Under the pieces are notes generated by a model that ran no database searches, was not told the DNA's origin, and worked only from the letters and a program-made list of their open reading frames with translations. From Shewanella holmiensis (GTDB lineage Bacteria; Pseudomonadota; Gammaproteobacteria; Enterobacterales; Shewanellaceae): a DNA stretch of 64,000 nucleotides. The DNA lies in contig NZ_JAMTCD010000016.1 of the NCBI RefSeq assembly GCF_025370255.1, positions 42,209 through 106,208 of the forward strand. The letters run 5' to 3'. Below are positions 36,797 through 47,805 of this stretch, piece by piece. Position 1 is the first letter of the stretch. Each line of letters opens with the position of its first letter. Both the position numbers and the translations under genes were made by a program.

Positions 36797-37288
36797 CTAA
36801 CGCACTTTATAACGACGACGTATGTTGCGTAAAAACCAGAATATCCACCACCAAATGATGAGGCTTGAGAAAGCTGGTAAAAACATATCAGTATTAAAAG
36901 GCGTGCCGCCAACAATGGCAAACTCAGTCCAATAAATGACTAAATGATAAATGCACACAAATACCGAGACCAAAATGGTTTGCTGCCATCGTGGAAAATT
37001 ACGTAATCGTTGAAAATGCAGCACCACAATGTAAATTGTTAAAGCAAATGCCAGCCCTCTTACCCCTAGTGTTGCTCCTAAGAGCACGTCTAGCATGACA
37101 CCTAACAGCCAAGCTGTAAGAATACTGTATCGATGCGGTAAAGCCACCGCCCAATAAATCATCACCATCAGCAACCAATCGGGTCGCCATGCTGCAACAA
37201 TATGCGGTAATGGCATAATTTGGAACATCATACCAATGAATAGGGTAATCCAAACAACAAAACGGCCATTGGCTATGTGAGCACTCAT
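36797..37288 (-). CDS. mreD: Rod-shape protein MreD
   Basis: 163-aa integral membrane protein with five or six helices, for example MMFQIMPLPHIVAAWRPDWL and TAWLLGVMLDVLLGATLGVR. It belongs to the elongasome that directs side-wall peptidoglycan synthesis. The start overlaps the mreC stop by 4 bp. Confidence 0.94.
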   Translation of the reverse strand: MSAHIANGRFVVWITLFIGMMFQIMPLPHIVAAWRPDWLLMVMIYWAVALPHRYSILTAWLLGVMLDVLLGATLGVRGLAFALTIYIVVLHFQRLRNFPRWQQTILVSVFVCIYHLVIYWTEFAIVGGTPFNTDMFLPAFSSLIIWWWIFWFLRNIRRRYKVR

Positions 37289-38262
37289 TGACTCACCTCT
37301 TGAGTGGGTGGATTTTCAACGCTTGATACATCAGAAGGTGTATCGATTACAGGGGTATCTGTTGTTGTCAGCTCTGCTGGCAAGGTATTGTTTTCTGCTG
37401 CTTGGTTAACACCGGCGTCAGGCAAGATTGGAATGATAGGGTTATCGTCCACTTCATCTGGCCAAATCAATAATACATAACGGATACGGTCTAATGCGGC
37501 TAAGGGCTGGGCATTGATCACCGCATAGCTTTGGCCATCATCACGCGAAACTGACATGACTCGCGCAACCGGGTAACCTTCAGGGAAACGATCTCCTAAA
37601 CCAGAGGTCACTAATAAATCACCGGCAATAATGTCGGTACTTTTGGCCACATGCCGCAGCTCAATGTCGTCAATATCGCCCGTTCCATTCGCAATGGCTC
37701 TTACATCATTACGTGTCACCCGCACAGGTATACCGTGGGTCGTGTCTGACACCAATAATACCCGGCTGGTTAATTCACTGACCTCAACCACTTGACCCAC
37801 TACGCCTTTGGCATCCACCACTGGCTGCCCCACATACACGCCTGTACGTTCGCCATGATTAAGCACCACAAGCTGACGAAAAGGGTCACTTGCAACCTCC
37901 ATCACTTCGGCAACCACTTTACGCGAGTCCATGTGAACTGGTGACCCTAGTAGCGCTCTCAATCTTTCATTTTCTTGACGAAGATGCTCAAAGCGTTGCA
38001 AACGCTCAGACATCAATAGCTGTTGATCCATCAAAACTTTATTCTGTGCCGCTAGCATATTGCGGGTAGCAAATGCTTCAGCAGTCCAGTCAAGCATCAC
38101 ACCTGGAACATTGGCTAAATATTGCAATGGGCTTAATACAGAAGACAGGGATTGGCGAACGGGCTCGAGGCGATCGTTAGCAATAAACAACACCACCGAC
38201 AATATAATTGCCAGTGTTAAGCGGAATTGATGAGAGATACCACGTACAAAAATTGGTTTCAT
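37285..38262 (-). CDS. mreC: Rod-shape protein MreC
   Basis: 325-aa bitopic protein: one N-terminal helix (TLAIILSVVLFIAND), a coiled-coil (about 70-100), and the periplasmic beta domain with GVYVGQPVVDAKGVVGQVVE and TSGLGDRFPEGYPVA. It connects MreB to penicillin-binding proteins. The Pro/Thr/Asn-rich tail (260-325) is longer than in many homologues. The gene lies 78 bp after mreB. Confidence 0.96.
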   Translation of the reverse strand: MKPIFVRGISHQFRLTLAIILSVVLFIANDRLEPVRQSLSSVLSPLQYLANVPGVMLDWTAEAFATRNMLAAQNKVLMDQQLLMSERLQRFEHLRQENERLRALLGSPVHMDSRKVVAEVMEVASDPFRQLVVLNHGERTGVYVGQPVVDAKGVVGQVVEVSELTSRVLLVSDTTHGIPVRVTRNDVRAIANGTGDIDDIELRHVAKSTDIIAGDLLVTSGLGDRFPEGYPVARVMSVSRDDGQSYAVINAQPLAALDRIRYVLLIWPDEVDDNPIIPILPDAGVNQAAENNTLPAELTTTDTPVIDTPSDVSSVENPPTQEVSQ

Positions 38263-38340
38263 ATAAAATTACGCGGTGAGCTTGGAAGTCGTACTTGCCC
38301 ATGGCAACCCACTAACAAACATCACCGCCTAATGGGTTGA

Positions 38341-39393
<1,053 letters not shown>

Positions 39394-39571
39394 TCAGGCC
39401 TGTATTCTGTGAAGTCAGAAGAAAGAAAAATCAGCTAACTTTATCAACCACACCCGCAATCTACAAGACCGGGAGGGTTAACAATTGCTAATCTGGCTAT
39501 ATTTTTTTAAAAACAGCTCATAAAACCCCAAAATCGTCGGTAGAAAAAACATTAACCCCAAACATATCTGA

Positions 39572-42500
39572 TTAATTACGCACCTCTTGCCAATAAATAA
39601 TCCGATCGTGGCCACGATATCGGCCAAAAAATGCACTTGCTTGTGGATTTACGAGTAAATTGGGCGAACTGGTATCATAATTCCAGTACCACTGTAACCA
39701 GCTGTCAACGGCTAAAGGGGCTTTAACTTGGCCGCGGTACTTTTGCACCGCGGTATTTTGCCAAAGTAATAACGTGTTTCCTGCTGACACTGTCGAACTA
39801 TTACCTGTTCGAGTCACCGTTTCAGCGCTGGCTTTGGCTGGTGTATAAATTTCAGTGCCAGTTAGACTACCATTGATTACGCTACAACTATCATTAGGGT
39901 TTAAAAGCCACTGACTCCCGTTCCAATATTGTGCATAAGTAGGCATGCGTAATATTTCATTTTCAGGCCCATAGGTATTGTCCATCAACATACGTCCATG
40001 ACGCAGGTCTTGAGTCGATATTCGCTTAGCCGTACAGGTATTGGATGGTGTTGTGCAATTGCCTGTCGTATCGGGGCGCATGTCTGGATCGGCAACAAAA
40101 GCAATATTGGTGTCATTATCAAAAACCTGCACGCCGATATCTAACGCGCTAAAAGGTCCATCAACATTAGGGGCAAGAGTTCTGGCAAATTTAGCACGAT
40201 AACTTGCATCGACCGTTGCCACACCCGCCACCCATGAAGCAGCATTAACAGGCAAGCTACTAAGGCGATTTGATAGTTCTGTGCCATTATTACTATTTTC
40301 ACCGACTAACTGCGCAGTACCTTTTGCAAAGCTATTTTGATAATTTTTCGTCTCACTTGAAAAAGTATTGTACGCTGTAATATCCATCGACAGTAGAAAA
40401 GGCTGGTCCATATAACTAAATACGCCGCAGGCAGGTAAAACACTCACGCTGTCAACCACAAATCTGTCTGGAACAAACCTGCCAATGTTGGCAGATTGCG
40501 CGAGTGGTATATTATAAAAACTTGATCCTAAATAACTGGCAGGCGGTTTGGCACTGAACTTAAATACCCCCACTTCACTAATGGATTGCGACACGGTATT
40601 GGTGATATTGGCAACATGATTGTAATCGGTATTAGAAATAACACCTGCCACACCACCTGAGGGAGCCACTAGACTACTGCCTAAACTGATGTCGCTATGA
40701 ACATAGTTTGGAGTATTGAGGTTATCACAATAATTCGTATCACCATCTACTTGCCATGCTTTACCTTGAATCAATAAGTTAAATGACTCACCTGCTTTTT
40801 TATACACGTTACAAGTACTATTACCAGCAGCACATTGAGCAGCTGCATCTTGCGGCGTAATACATAACCCTACCGGAAAACTCACAAAAGAATCATTACC
40901 GACCATGATTAACCCTTGCTCATCACCCGTGCCTGTATATCTTGCATCGAGTTGAAGCTGGCCAGCGTCCGGATAATTCACAGCAATGTTAGCTTTTCCT
41001 AGAGCATCGAAGGCAAGTGCTATGTTGGTTGCCGTAGCGCTGGTTTTGCCGACATCGGTGTTATTGACCGACACACTTTGCGCATTTATCGGCGCTGATG
41101 GGCTGGTGTATGTGCTCCAAAAAGCCACATTTTTAGACACATTGGCAAAGCTTGGAACACATTGCTTGGTGATGTCATCCTTTTTAACCGCGCTGACTAC
41201 TATGTCTGTTGCTGGCTTATTCGCGAGTTTATCGGGCACATCAAAGATAAAGCCGCTATCGGCAAAATTAAGCGTACAGTTAGCTACAGATGCTGCACCA
41301 CCAGCGATACGACACAAGGTTTGACTAAAAGGTTTCGCGCCTGGTGTTGAACCTGTCACGCCAACGGTTACCGGACCTGCAGTATTTCGGTTCAACTGAA
41401 CAGTTGTTGAGCCACCACTGAAGCTAACCGTATTACCGCCAACCCAACCTCCGCCACCAGTCACAGTGGCAGGGCTTAATGTCGCAGTAATAAAATCAGG
41501 CACAGTTTGAGTACAATCCGGATTAGCACAAGCTTTAAGGGTTAATGTTTCTGGGCCACAGGTTAATCCGCTGCCACTGTGGGTATATTCAAAATGATCA
41601 ATCACCACACCAATAGGCCGTGACTCTAATGCACAAATTTCAACATTATCGATTTCATGGTTGTTAGTGGCGCCACCCGTAGATCCTGTCAGCGATAATA
41701 AAAAGTCAGCGGGCACAGCCGCCTGAGTATTGATTGCTGCGGCATCAAACGCAGGAATGATTTCAACAAAACCGGAGCCAGTATTACGCTCAACTTTAAC
41801 TATAGACTGACCGACAATTTTTGAGTCGACGGTGATGCGATAACGATGTGCTGGAGTCACATTGTTGTTATCTACCGTTGGCGCAAGGCAGTTGCCAGTC
41901 GTATTCGTGGTGCCATTATTACAAGAGCCTCGCAAATAAGGATAACCGCTGGTACCCGACCCCGAGCCCCTCACAGCAACAGATTGCTGACGGCGCCCAG
42001 GACCACTAGGACCACCTTCGGTTGAGAAGTTACCATACTCATCAATACCAAATCCTAGCCAACCACCAGCAAAACCATTGACATTCGAACGAGCACCATA
42101 ACCTAGAGGGCCGCCATAAGCACCGGCTTGCGGAGTTACGGCTGCATCCGAAAGCACAAATGCGATTCCATCGGCACCACTGCCGCCATAAGCATAATGA
42201 TCAAACTCAATTTCCACTAAATTGTTTGCTGCTGGAAATAAACGTTGATAGGTGGATGACGTCGCTTGATTCCCCCGCGCCTCTGTTACCCGTAAGCGAT
42301 TGTTGACTATTGACGGAGTAAAACCACCACCACTGCTTGATACCACCCAATCATTACCAATATCGGTACGTTGGAAATCATCAGTAAAACATTGTTTAAT
42401 TTTAGTTAGTCGCTCAATAGCAACAAAGCTATAATTTTCCCAAATATGACCACGGTCAGAGTCACGATACGTATCTTCGTCCACGACCATACTGACCAAA

Positions 42501-44152
42501 CTATTGGTTAATTGACAACGCCGTAGCCACCCACCATCGCCACCATTACGGCTATTCTTACCAGCGACTAATACCGGGGGAACAGTGAATCCGATTAACG
42601 GTGTTGTGAAACCACATTGATAATTAAGGTCTTGTACTCCACCCACATTAAAGGTCTGAGTTTTACCAAAATGATAATTAGTATTCTCACCACCTAACAC
42701 CATAGCACCACTCCCCGATGCCACAGATAAATAACCTATTGTCTCATTCTGTATTTGCGTATTATTGAGATTTCCTGGTTGGCACTGGTTATTATTACTT
42801 CTCACCTCGGAAGTATCTAACGCCAGTTCAATGCCTGTGGCGGTAAATTGCGAAGTACTGGTAAACCAGCAATCATTATTGCGCGTTTGTAATTGATTCA
42901 ATAACACATCTTGGCTGGCTGGTAAGGCGACCTGGGTATAGGGAGAATTCGAACCAAATAACGCCTGATTATAATTAACCGAACCCGCGATTAATTTGGT
43001 GCCATTAGATAAATCATGGGTCCCCGGAGTAACCGCAATCCAATGGATCTCAGGCATATTTGCCGATGGAGTGTAGCGGTTACTGGTATCTTTGGGTTCT
43101 TGTTGAGTCCAGATAAAGCCTTGATTATTTGCACTACTGAGAAAAACTGACGCTGGTCCATCATTATTAGAATTACTTTGTGAAACCGTAGGCATCAAAA
43201 ATACCAGCGGCGTTACACCTGCAGGGAATGCCGTTGTGAAAGTAACGTTTGCGGTAGTAGCCTTGCCATATTGAATGTGAAATGGAGGACCAACAGGTAA
43301 TGATGGATTAATTGAATTATTATTAAACATTTTCAAATAACGAACAGTTACTCTGCCATTAATCACAGATGCATTGTTCATAACTAAATCTTGATTGCTA
43401 TAAACATTGCCATTAATCAATGAGCCAGAGGTAAGTGAAAAATTATTATAAGCAACAAACTGTAATTTAAAATTATTCTTCTTATTAATTGCTCCGCCAT
43501 CCATACTGGAATTATTGTTATTAACAAAAATTCGTACATTGCCTAGCAGTTCTATTTCTGTATTATTATCAATAAATAAATCATCGATCCAATAATCACC
43601 GGCAGGAAGTAATACTTTAGCACCCGCACCAATATGTAATTTCTTGAATGAATACTCAGATTGAGAGGTAGACATTGTTAATTTACATGCGGCATAAAGC
43701 TCAACTGTTGAAAATTGATTTTTACCGTCAGCACCTAAGGTAAGATTTTGTCCTGCACTGCAAAAACCTATTCCACCATCATTACCAGTACTTGTTTTAA
43801 AGGCTTGATTGCCATTCATCTTTAATCCAACAATTTTCTTGTTGGTAATAGTACATTTACGCGTTCCACCCACACCATCATCACAGCTGTCGTTTGGCAT
43901 CCCAGAATTTGAGTTGCTGCTGCAAAAATCAAGTGCTTGCCCTAAAGTGCCGTTTATCCTTGAGCCACTCTGCATTGACAACTGAGGGGTATTTAACGTA
44001 TTACAACTTGCATTATTGTCCCCGGAGTGACCCTGCGCCGCTTTAGGCCAAATGACTGATTCATCAATCACATCAAAAGCCACGGCAAAACAACTCACAA
44101 CAAGCAGCAAGCTAAGCAATATCAATTTAAAAAATATTGATCTAATTCCCAC
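39572..44152 (-). CDS. mshQ: MSHA biogenesis protein MshQ, lectin-like domain
   Basis: 1526-aa secreted or surface protein, last gene of the msh locus. Signal peptide 1-25. Residues about 586-841 form an L-type lectin/ConA-like jelly roll (EIEFDHYAYGGSGADGIAFV, then GGWLGFGIDEYGNF). A PilX/DUF6701-type region makes up the C-terminal third and ends DRIIYWQEVRN. It contains many Cys (for example AQCAAGNSTCNVYKK). GTG start with AGAGGTGG 7 bases upstream, overlapping mshP by 11 bp. Likely a tip adhesin or pilus-associated carbohydrate-binding protein. It is much larger than the other pilus proteins. Confidence 0.88.
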   Translation of the reverse strand: MGIRSIFFKLILLSLLLVVSCFAVAFDVIDESVIWPKAAQGHSGDNNASCNTLNTPQLSMQSGSRINGTLGQALDFCSSNSNSGMPNDSCDDGVGGTRKCTITNKKIVGLKMNGNQAFKTSTGNDGGIGFCSAGQNLTLGADGKNQFSTVELYAACKLTMSTSQSEYSFKKLHIGAGAKVLLPAGDYWIDDLFIDNNTEIELLGNVRIFVNNNNSSMDGGAINKKNNFKLQFVAYNNFSLTSGSLINGNVYSNQDLVMNNASVINGRVTVRYLKMFNNNSINPSLPVGPPFHIQYGKATTANVTFTTAFPAGVTPLVFLMPTVSQSNSNNDGPASVFLSSANNQGFIWTQQEPKDTSNRYTPSANMPEIHWIAVTPGTHDLSNGTKLIAGSVNYNQALFGSNSPYTQVALPASQDVLLNQLQTRNNDCWFTSTSQFTATGIELALDTSEVRSNNNQCQPGNLNNTQIQNETIGYLSVASGSGAMVLGGENTNYHFGKTQTFNVGGVQDLNYQCGFTTPLIGFTVPPVLVAGKNSRNGGDGGWLRRCQLTNSLVSMVVDEDTYRDSDRGHIWENYSFVAIERLTKIKQCFTDDFQRTDIGNDWVVSSSGGGFTPSIVNNRLRVTEARGNQATSSTYQRLFPAANNLVEIEFDHYAYGGSGADGIAFVLSDAAVTPQAGAYGGPLGYGARSNVNGFAGGWLGFGIDEYGNFSTEGGPSGPGRRQQSVAVRGSGSGTSGYPYLRGSCNNGTTNTTGNCLAPTVDNNNVTPAHRYRITVDSKIVGQSIVKVERNTGSGFVEIIPAFDAAAINTQAAVPADFLLSLTGSTGGATNNHEIDNVEICALESRPIGVVIDHFEYTHSGSGLTCGPETLTLKACANPDCTQTVPDFITATLSPATVTGGGGWVGGNTVSFSGGSTTVQLNRNTAGPVTVGVTGSTPGAKPFSQTLCRIAGGAASVANCTLNFADSGFIFDVPDKLANKPATDIVVSAVKKDDITKQCVPSFANVSKNVAFWSTYTSPSAPINAQSVSVNNTDVGKTSATATNIALAFDALGKANIAVNYPDAGQLQLDARYTGTGDEQGLIMVGNDSFVSFPVGLCITPQDAAAQCAAGNSTCNVYKKAGESFNLLIQGKAWQVDGDTNYCDNLNTPNYVHSDISLGSSLVAPSGGVAGVISNTDYNHVANITNTVSQSISEVGVFKFSAKPPASYLGSSFYNIPLAQSANIGRFVPDRFVVDSVSVLPACGVFSYMDQPFLLSMDITAYNTFSSETKNYQNSFAKGTAQLVGENSNNGTELSNRLSSLPVNAASWVAGVATVDASYRAKFARTLAPNVDGPFSALDIGVQVFDNDTNIAFVADPDMRPDTTGNCTTPSNTCTAKRISTQDLRHGRMLMDNTYGPENEILRMPTYAQYWNGSQWLLNPNDSCSVINGSLTGTEIYTPAKASAETVTRTGNSSTVSAGNTLLLWQNTAVQKYRGQVKAPLAVDSWLQWYWNYDTSSPNLLVNPQASAFFGRYRGHDRIIYWQEVRN

Positions 44153-44591
44153 GGGCTTCCACCTCTACTTGCCTTTGCACTCTTAAACAGTTGGTACTAC
44201 TATCGATACCGCATCCGCCTGTTTCACAAATCGCTTTGCTATTTATTCGATACTGAGTAAGCGTACCCACAGTTGCACTACTGCAGGTAATATTGATTCG
44301 ACAACCATGAAATCCAACTTCATTCACAGGTGGTATCCACGTCGCGCTAACATTGGTGCAAGAAGCTGCGCCTCCCGTCAACGGAAACAACTGCGCTAAT
44401 GCTGCATCTGCACCACTATTTGCACTGTTTAAGGCTCTTGCCCCCCACACTTCCATAGAAATAGCTTCATCTCCATCAGCCACGATGCGAATCAAACTTG
44501 CGGCAAGCATAAACATCACAATCAGCACAAAAATACCAATAATGAGCGCGCTTCCTTGTTGTTTATATTTTATCGATGATTTAAGGAACAT
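44142..44591 (-). CDS. mshP: MSHA pilus protein MshP
   Basis: 149-aa pilin-like PilX-type protein. The N-terminal helix IIGIFVLIVMFMLAASLIRI is preceded by a positively charged KYKQQG segment. Two disulfide-prone Cys pairs lie downstream. Overlaps mshO by 11 bp at its start (AGGTG 5 bases before the ATG) and mshQ at its end. Expected to be a minor pilin or tip-complex component. Confidence 0.87.
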   Translation of the reverse strand: MFLKSSIKYKQQGSALIIGIFVLIVMFMLAASLIRIVADGDEAISMEVWGARALNSANSGADAALAQLFPLTGGAASCTNVSATWIPPVNEVGFHGCRINITCSSATVGTLTQYRINSKAICETGGCGIDSSTNCLRVQRQVEVEARGN

Positions 44592-45420
44592 TGATCACCT
44601 GCACCTGATGCTGATATTTGAATGATTCGCCATTCACACTAAAGCGTGGCTCAACATGCACTATCGCATTTGTTATTAGGCTTGAAGGCGTTAACACGAT
44701 TGCTGGCTCAACTTGCAAATTATTAATAATATTTTGCGCCATAATCACCCCATTTGCCATTATTGATGGCGAAGGCTGCGCCGTGCGATAACCATAGTTC
44801 GCATAACGTTTTAAGTTTGACGTGCCATTGGGTTGTTTTTCAACACAATAGCTTATTGGCTGCGCCACTAAAAACAGGCGCTTTAGTGGCGAATCTTCAG
44901 TAAAGCGCACTGAGGCTGCTAAGGTGATGTTCACTTGATCAGCAATCGTGGCAACATTTGCAATCAAAAATCGTTTAGCAATACTGCCTGTTGGATTATA
45001 AATCTCAGTTGCTGTTAACGGGTAAATCATTGCCCATTGACCTGCTGCAATGGTTTGATTGGTTGCAATGGCACTAACAGCATTACTCGCTGGTGCAGGC
45101 GCTATCGGGGCGCTCACATAGGATGTACTTGCTGCAATAGGCACAAACTCAATGCATTGATAGCTTCCATCAACAGCCGTTATTAATCTTGTTGAGTTGG
45201 GCAAGGCACTACGAATATCTCTTGTCATGCGCTCAACACCAAAACGGCTTTGACTTAACACTTGATCCACCGCGCTAGACTCAACAAAAATACGTGTACC
45301 AAAAATCACAAAACTGCTAACACCCACCACAATAATGCCGAGGATAAGAATCACAGTGACCATTTCAACCAGCGTAAAACCTTGCGTTTGCTTACCACGT
45401 TTACCGTTCAAATATGGCAT
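44581..45420 (-). CDS. mshO: MSHA minor pilin MshO
   Basis: 279-aa type IV pilin-like protein with the class III prepilin leader KRGKQTQGFTLVEMVTVILI (Glu at +5). Large globular beta-rich domain. Overlaps mshD by one base (TGATG) and mshP by 11 bp, so it is translated in a coupled series. Confidence 0.9.
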   Translation of the reverse strand: MPYLNGKRGKQTQGFTLVEMVTVILILGIIVVGVSSFVIFGTRIFVESSAVDQVLSQSRFGVERMTRDIRSALPNSTRLITAVDGSYQCIEFVPIAASTSYVSAPIAPAPASNAVSAIATNQTIAAGQWAMIYPLTATEIYNPTGSIAKRFLIANVATIADQVNITLAASVRFTEDSPLKRLFLVAQPISYCVEKQPNGTSNLKRYANYGYRTAQPSPSIMANGVIMAQNIINNLQVEPAIVLTPSSLITNAIVHVEPRFSVNGESFKYQHQVQVINVP

Positions 45421-45974
45421 CAGTAATTACTCCTTACAGACTGGTAAGTAATGACTTCGCTGCTTGGGGTGGTAACCGCTACGGTAATGAGCTTAGCTGC
45501 CTGAGTGGTTGCATCAACATAGGTCACGCTAACATTTAGGTTAAAGTTTGTGTAAACAGCGGCATAGGTTTGGCTGGAATTGAACATAAATGAATTGATA
45601 TTGAGTCCGTGATAATCATCGACATCATTATAATCATCACGTCCTTCACCATCAGGCCCTAAGGCTGATGAACATGGCACTAATGGAGTGCCAGTATTAC
45701 ACGCTGGCACGCCGCCATTGGGGTTAGTTTGTTGATCATAGCGTTTACCCCAAATCTCATTCATCACTGAATGCGCCAGCTCAGCTGAGCGCATTCGATA
45801 TAGCGACTCAACCGACCTATCTGCTTGAGGGAAAAACATCGATGTCAGCATCACAATCGCGATACTGATCACCAGCATACCAACCACAAGTTCGATTAAT
45901 GAAAAACCCAATTGCCCCCGAGCAACATCCATTGATTTTCGCTGATAACATAGAGTGTGCAGATTAGAGAGCAT
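45420..45974 (-). CDS. mshD: MSHA minor pilin MshD
   Basis: 184-aa prepilin-like protein with LGFSLIELVVGMLVISIAIV. The start at 45974 has GAGGGG 7 bases before it and overlaps the mshC stop by 11 bp. An upstream in-frame start at 46046 lies deeper in mshC and is not supported. The leader peptide before the GF cleavage site is about 21 residues, longer than in MshA. Confidence 0.85.
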   Translation of the reverse strand: MLSNLHTLCYQRKSMDVARGQLGFSLIELVVGMLVISIAIVMLTSMFFPQADRSVESLYRMRSAELAHSVMNEIWGKRYDQQTNPNGGVPACNTGTPLVPCSSALGPDGEGRDDYNDVDDYHGLNINSFMFNSSQTYAAVYTNFNLNVSVTYVDATTQAAKLITVAVTTPSSEVITYQSVRSNY

Positions 45975-46449
45975 AAATATACCCCTCTGACTCAACGCCA
46001 ACTTGCAAGGTTTCATCCGCATTAATATTGAAACACATCCCCGCACAACTGGGTGATAACATCCGCCCTAGACTGTCGAATGTAATAGTAAAAGATTGGC
46101 TAGCTGATGCAGTCAAACTCACTGATGCCCTGCCACTAAAAGCTTGGAAGGCTTCGGCACGAATTATGTTAGTACAGCTGTTACCTGCACGGCCTGAATA
46201 ATGGCGTAATTGATAGCCTGTAGGAGTGACGTTTACATCAAAGCATTGATCGGTGTTATTGAGCGCTCTTAATTGAACCTGACGTAATTCTGAAATAAAT
46301 TCATTGCGGAGCGAGTAAGCACTGTAACTGGAGTCAGAAAAAAAACGCGGTAAAACAACAACCGCAATAATGCCGATAAGAATAATAGTGGTAACAAGTT
46401 CAACTAAACTAAACCCATTTTGCTTTAATGATGAGCGATTAAAATTCAT
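45964..46449 (-). CDS. mshC: MSHA minor pilin MshC
   Basis: 161-aa prepilin-like protein with NGFSLVELVTTIILIGIIAV at its N-terminus. GspH-type fold likely; two Cys pairs. First gene of the mshCDOPQ group after the two major-pilin genes, separated from them by 488 bp, so it may have its own promoter. Confidence 0.88.
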   Translation of the reverse strand: MNFNRSSLKQNGFSLVELVTTIILIGIIAVVVLPRFFSDSSYSAYSLRNEFISELRQVQLRALNNTDQCFDVNVTPTGYQLRHYSGRAGNSCTNIIRAEAFQAFSGRASVSLTASASQSFTITFDSLGRMLSPSCAGMCFNINADETLQVGVESEGYIYAL

Positions 46450-46937
46450 GTCACCCTTTTATTAATTCATCGTAATCTTGGCGGTTAACTCCTGATAGTA
46501 TGGCAAATTTTTTTACGCTTTGTCTGCCTATTTGTTGCTTTTTATTGGGGCGTTATGGCATTCAATCCATAAAACAAAGGCGCTTCAACCTCGATTAGGA
46601 TTAATATATAGCATCGCTAAGCCAAATCACTGTGGTTGATATGCATCGAAAGCGAGATATTGCACCTAAACGCGCGATGTTGACATTTTGTAGTTGAATT
46701 AACACCAAGATAAGTGCGTACAAACTGATAGGAGTCAATCAGACCTCAATCTCAGCAAGCTGAAATCTGCTTAAATAATGTTCTACGTCCAACAATTTGC
46801 GGATGAAGTAATCTTGCAGGTGCAGCCCTTCATACTAGCGCAGCTGGATAACAGCTAAACAATTAGTGCCCAAGGTATTTAAAGGTTTAAACAAAAACAA
46901 AAAAGGCTTGTTCCCAAGCCTTTAATGCATAGCTCTG
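46450..46937. other. 488-bp spacer between second mshA and mshC
   Basis: No gene seen. It holds the terminator of the second mshA-like gene (46902-46923) at its left end; the remainder, upstream of mshC, probably contains the mshCDOPQ promoter. I saw no clear -35/-10 pair I would defend. Confidence 0.4.
46902..46923 (-). terminator. Terminator of the second mshA-like gene
   Basis: AAAGGCTTG / CAAGCCTTT with a TTCC loop; on the minus strand the stem is followed by TTTTTTGTTT. Confidence 0.88.
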
Positions 46938-47423
46938 TTAACAATCTTCAGGTTCAGGAAATGCTTTAGCGGACAATACGGGTAAATCGTAAGTGTAAGT
47001 TGGCAATAACCCTTCGCCAGCGGCGGCTTTATAAATGAAATAGCATTTTTCTGGTGCGCCATTTTGGCTAATTTTTACTTCCCCAGCAACGCTTTCATCT
47101 AATACCCACTCTGCGCTAGAAATGTCGGTTGCAGCAACGATATCATCTTTTTGAGCCGTAATATAACCGTAGGCAATATTGACATCAGTTGTGGCATCAA
47201 TGGCAATTGAGGTACTGTCGGTTTTCTCTACTCCAGCCAAGGCCGCTTTTGAATACACTAAGGTATTTGCCCCTTGAATAGCCGCCTTTACGCCTTGCAA
47301 AGTTGACACTCTGGCATCCCCTTGCAAATTAATAAATTTAGGCGCGGCAGTTACCGCTAAAATGCCAAGAATAATAATCACTACTACTAATTCAATTAAA
47401 GTAAAGCCTTGTTGCTTTTGCAT
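46938..47423 (-). CDS. MSHA major pilin paralogue (second copy)
   Basis: 161-aa type IV pilin. Leader MQKQQG, cleavage before [20 protein letters not shown], with the first 55 residues almost identical to the gene at 47806. The C-terminal half is entirely different but keeps the disulfide pair (EKCYFIYK and PEPEDC). It has its own terminator and is preceded by a terminator. Either a second MSHA pilin, an antigenic or adhesion variant, or a minor subunit. Confidence 0.9.
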   Translation of the reverse strand: MQKQQGFTLIELVVVIIILGILAVTAAPKFINLQGDARVSTLQGVKAAIQGANTLVYSKAALAGVEKTDSTSIAIDATTDVNIAYGYITAQKDDIVAATDISSAEWVLDESVAGEVKISQNGAPEKCYFIYKAAAGEGLLPTYTYDLPVLSAKAFPEPEDC

Positions 47424-47805
47424 AAATACGACCTGTAGGACACAATAAAATAAAGGGGGCTATGACAAACTATGACATCCCTAATCTGGCGCCATTAAGC
47501 ACTTAGCAAACCGTCATCACAGCTAGCCTAGCTGGTTAACTAAGCCATACCCCATGTAAGTGGCAAATTATCGCATTTCGTCAATTTTCTGTCTCGTCGC
47601 CTAGCGTAACACTTTGTATCAAATCATTTTAAAACAAATGCTTAACAAAAATTACTGTTGATAAACTTAATTGATTTTGTTGTGATTTAGATTTATTTGT
47701 TGCGACAGGGGATCATAGGAAAGAAATTGATGTTAGCGGTAAAAACAACTCAAATCAAAAACAAAAAAGCCTGCAAAAATGCAGGCTTTAAACGTCAAAA
47801 CAAGA
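47424..47805. other. 382-bp spacer between the two mshA-like genes
   Basis: AT-rich, no gene. It contains the terminator of mshA (47766-47789) at the right and presumably a promoter for the second pilin gene, because the terminator would cut off read-through. Confidence 0.45.
47766..47789 (-). terminator. mshA terminator
   Basis: AAAGCCTGC / GCAGGCTTT stem with a 6-base loop; on the minus strand followed by TTTTTTGTTTTTG. Confidence 0.9.

Noticed and set aside
46450..46937. Decayed third pilin gene between the second mshA and mshC
   Set aside because: No remnant of the FTLIEL leader or pilin helix could be found in any frame.
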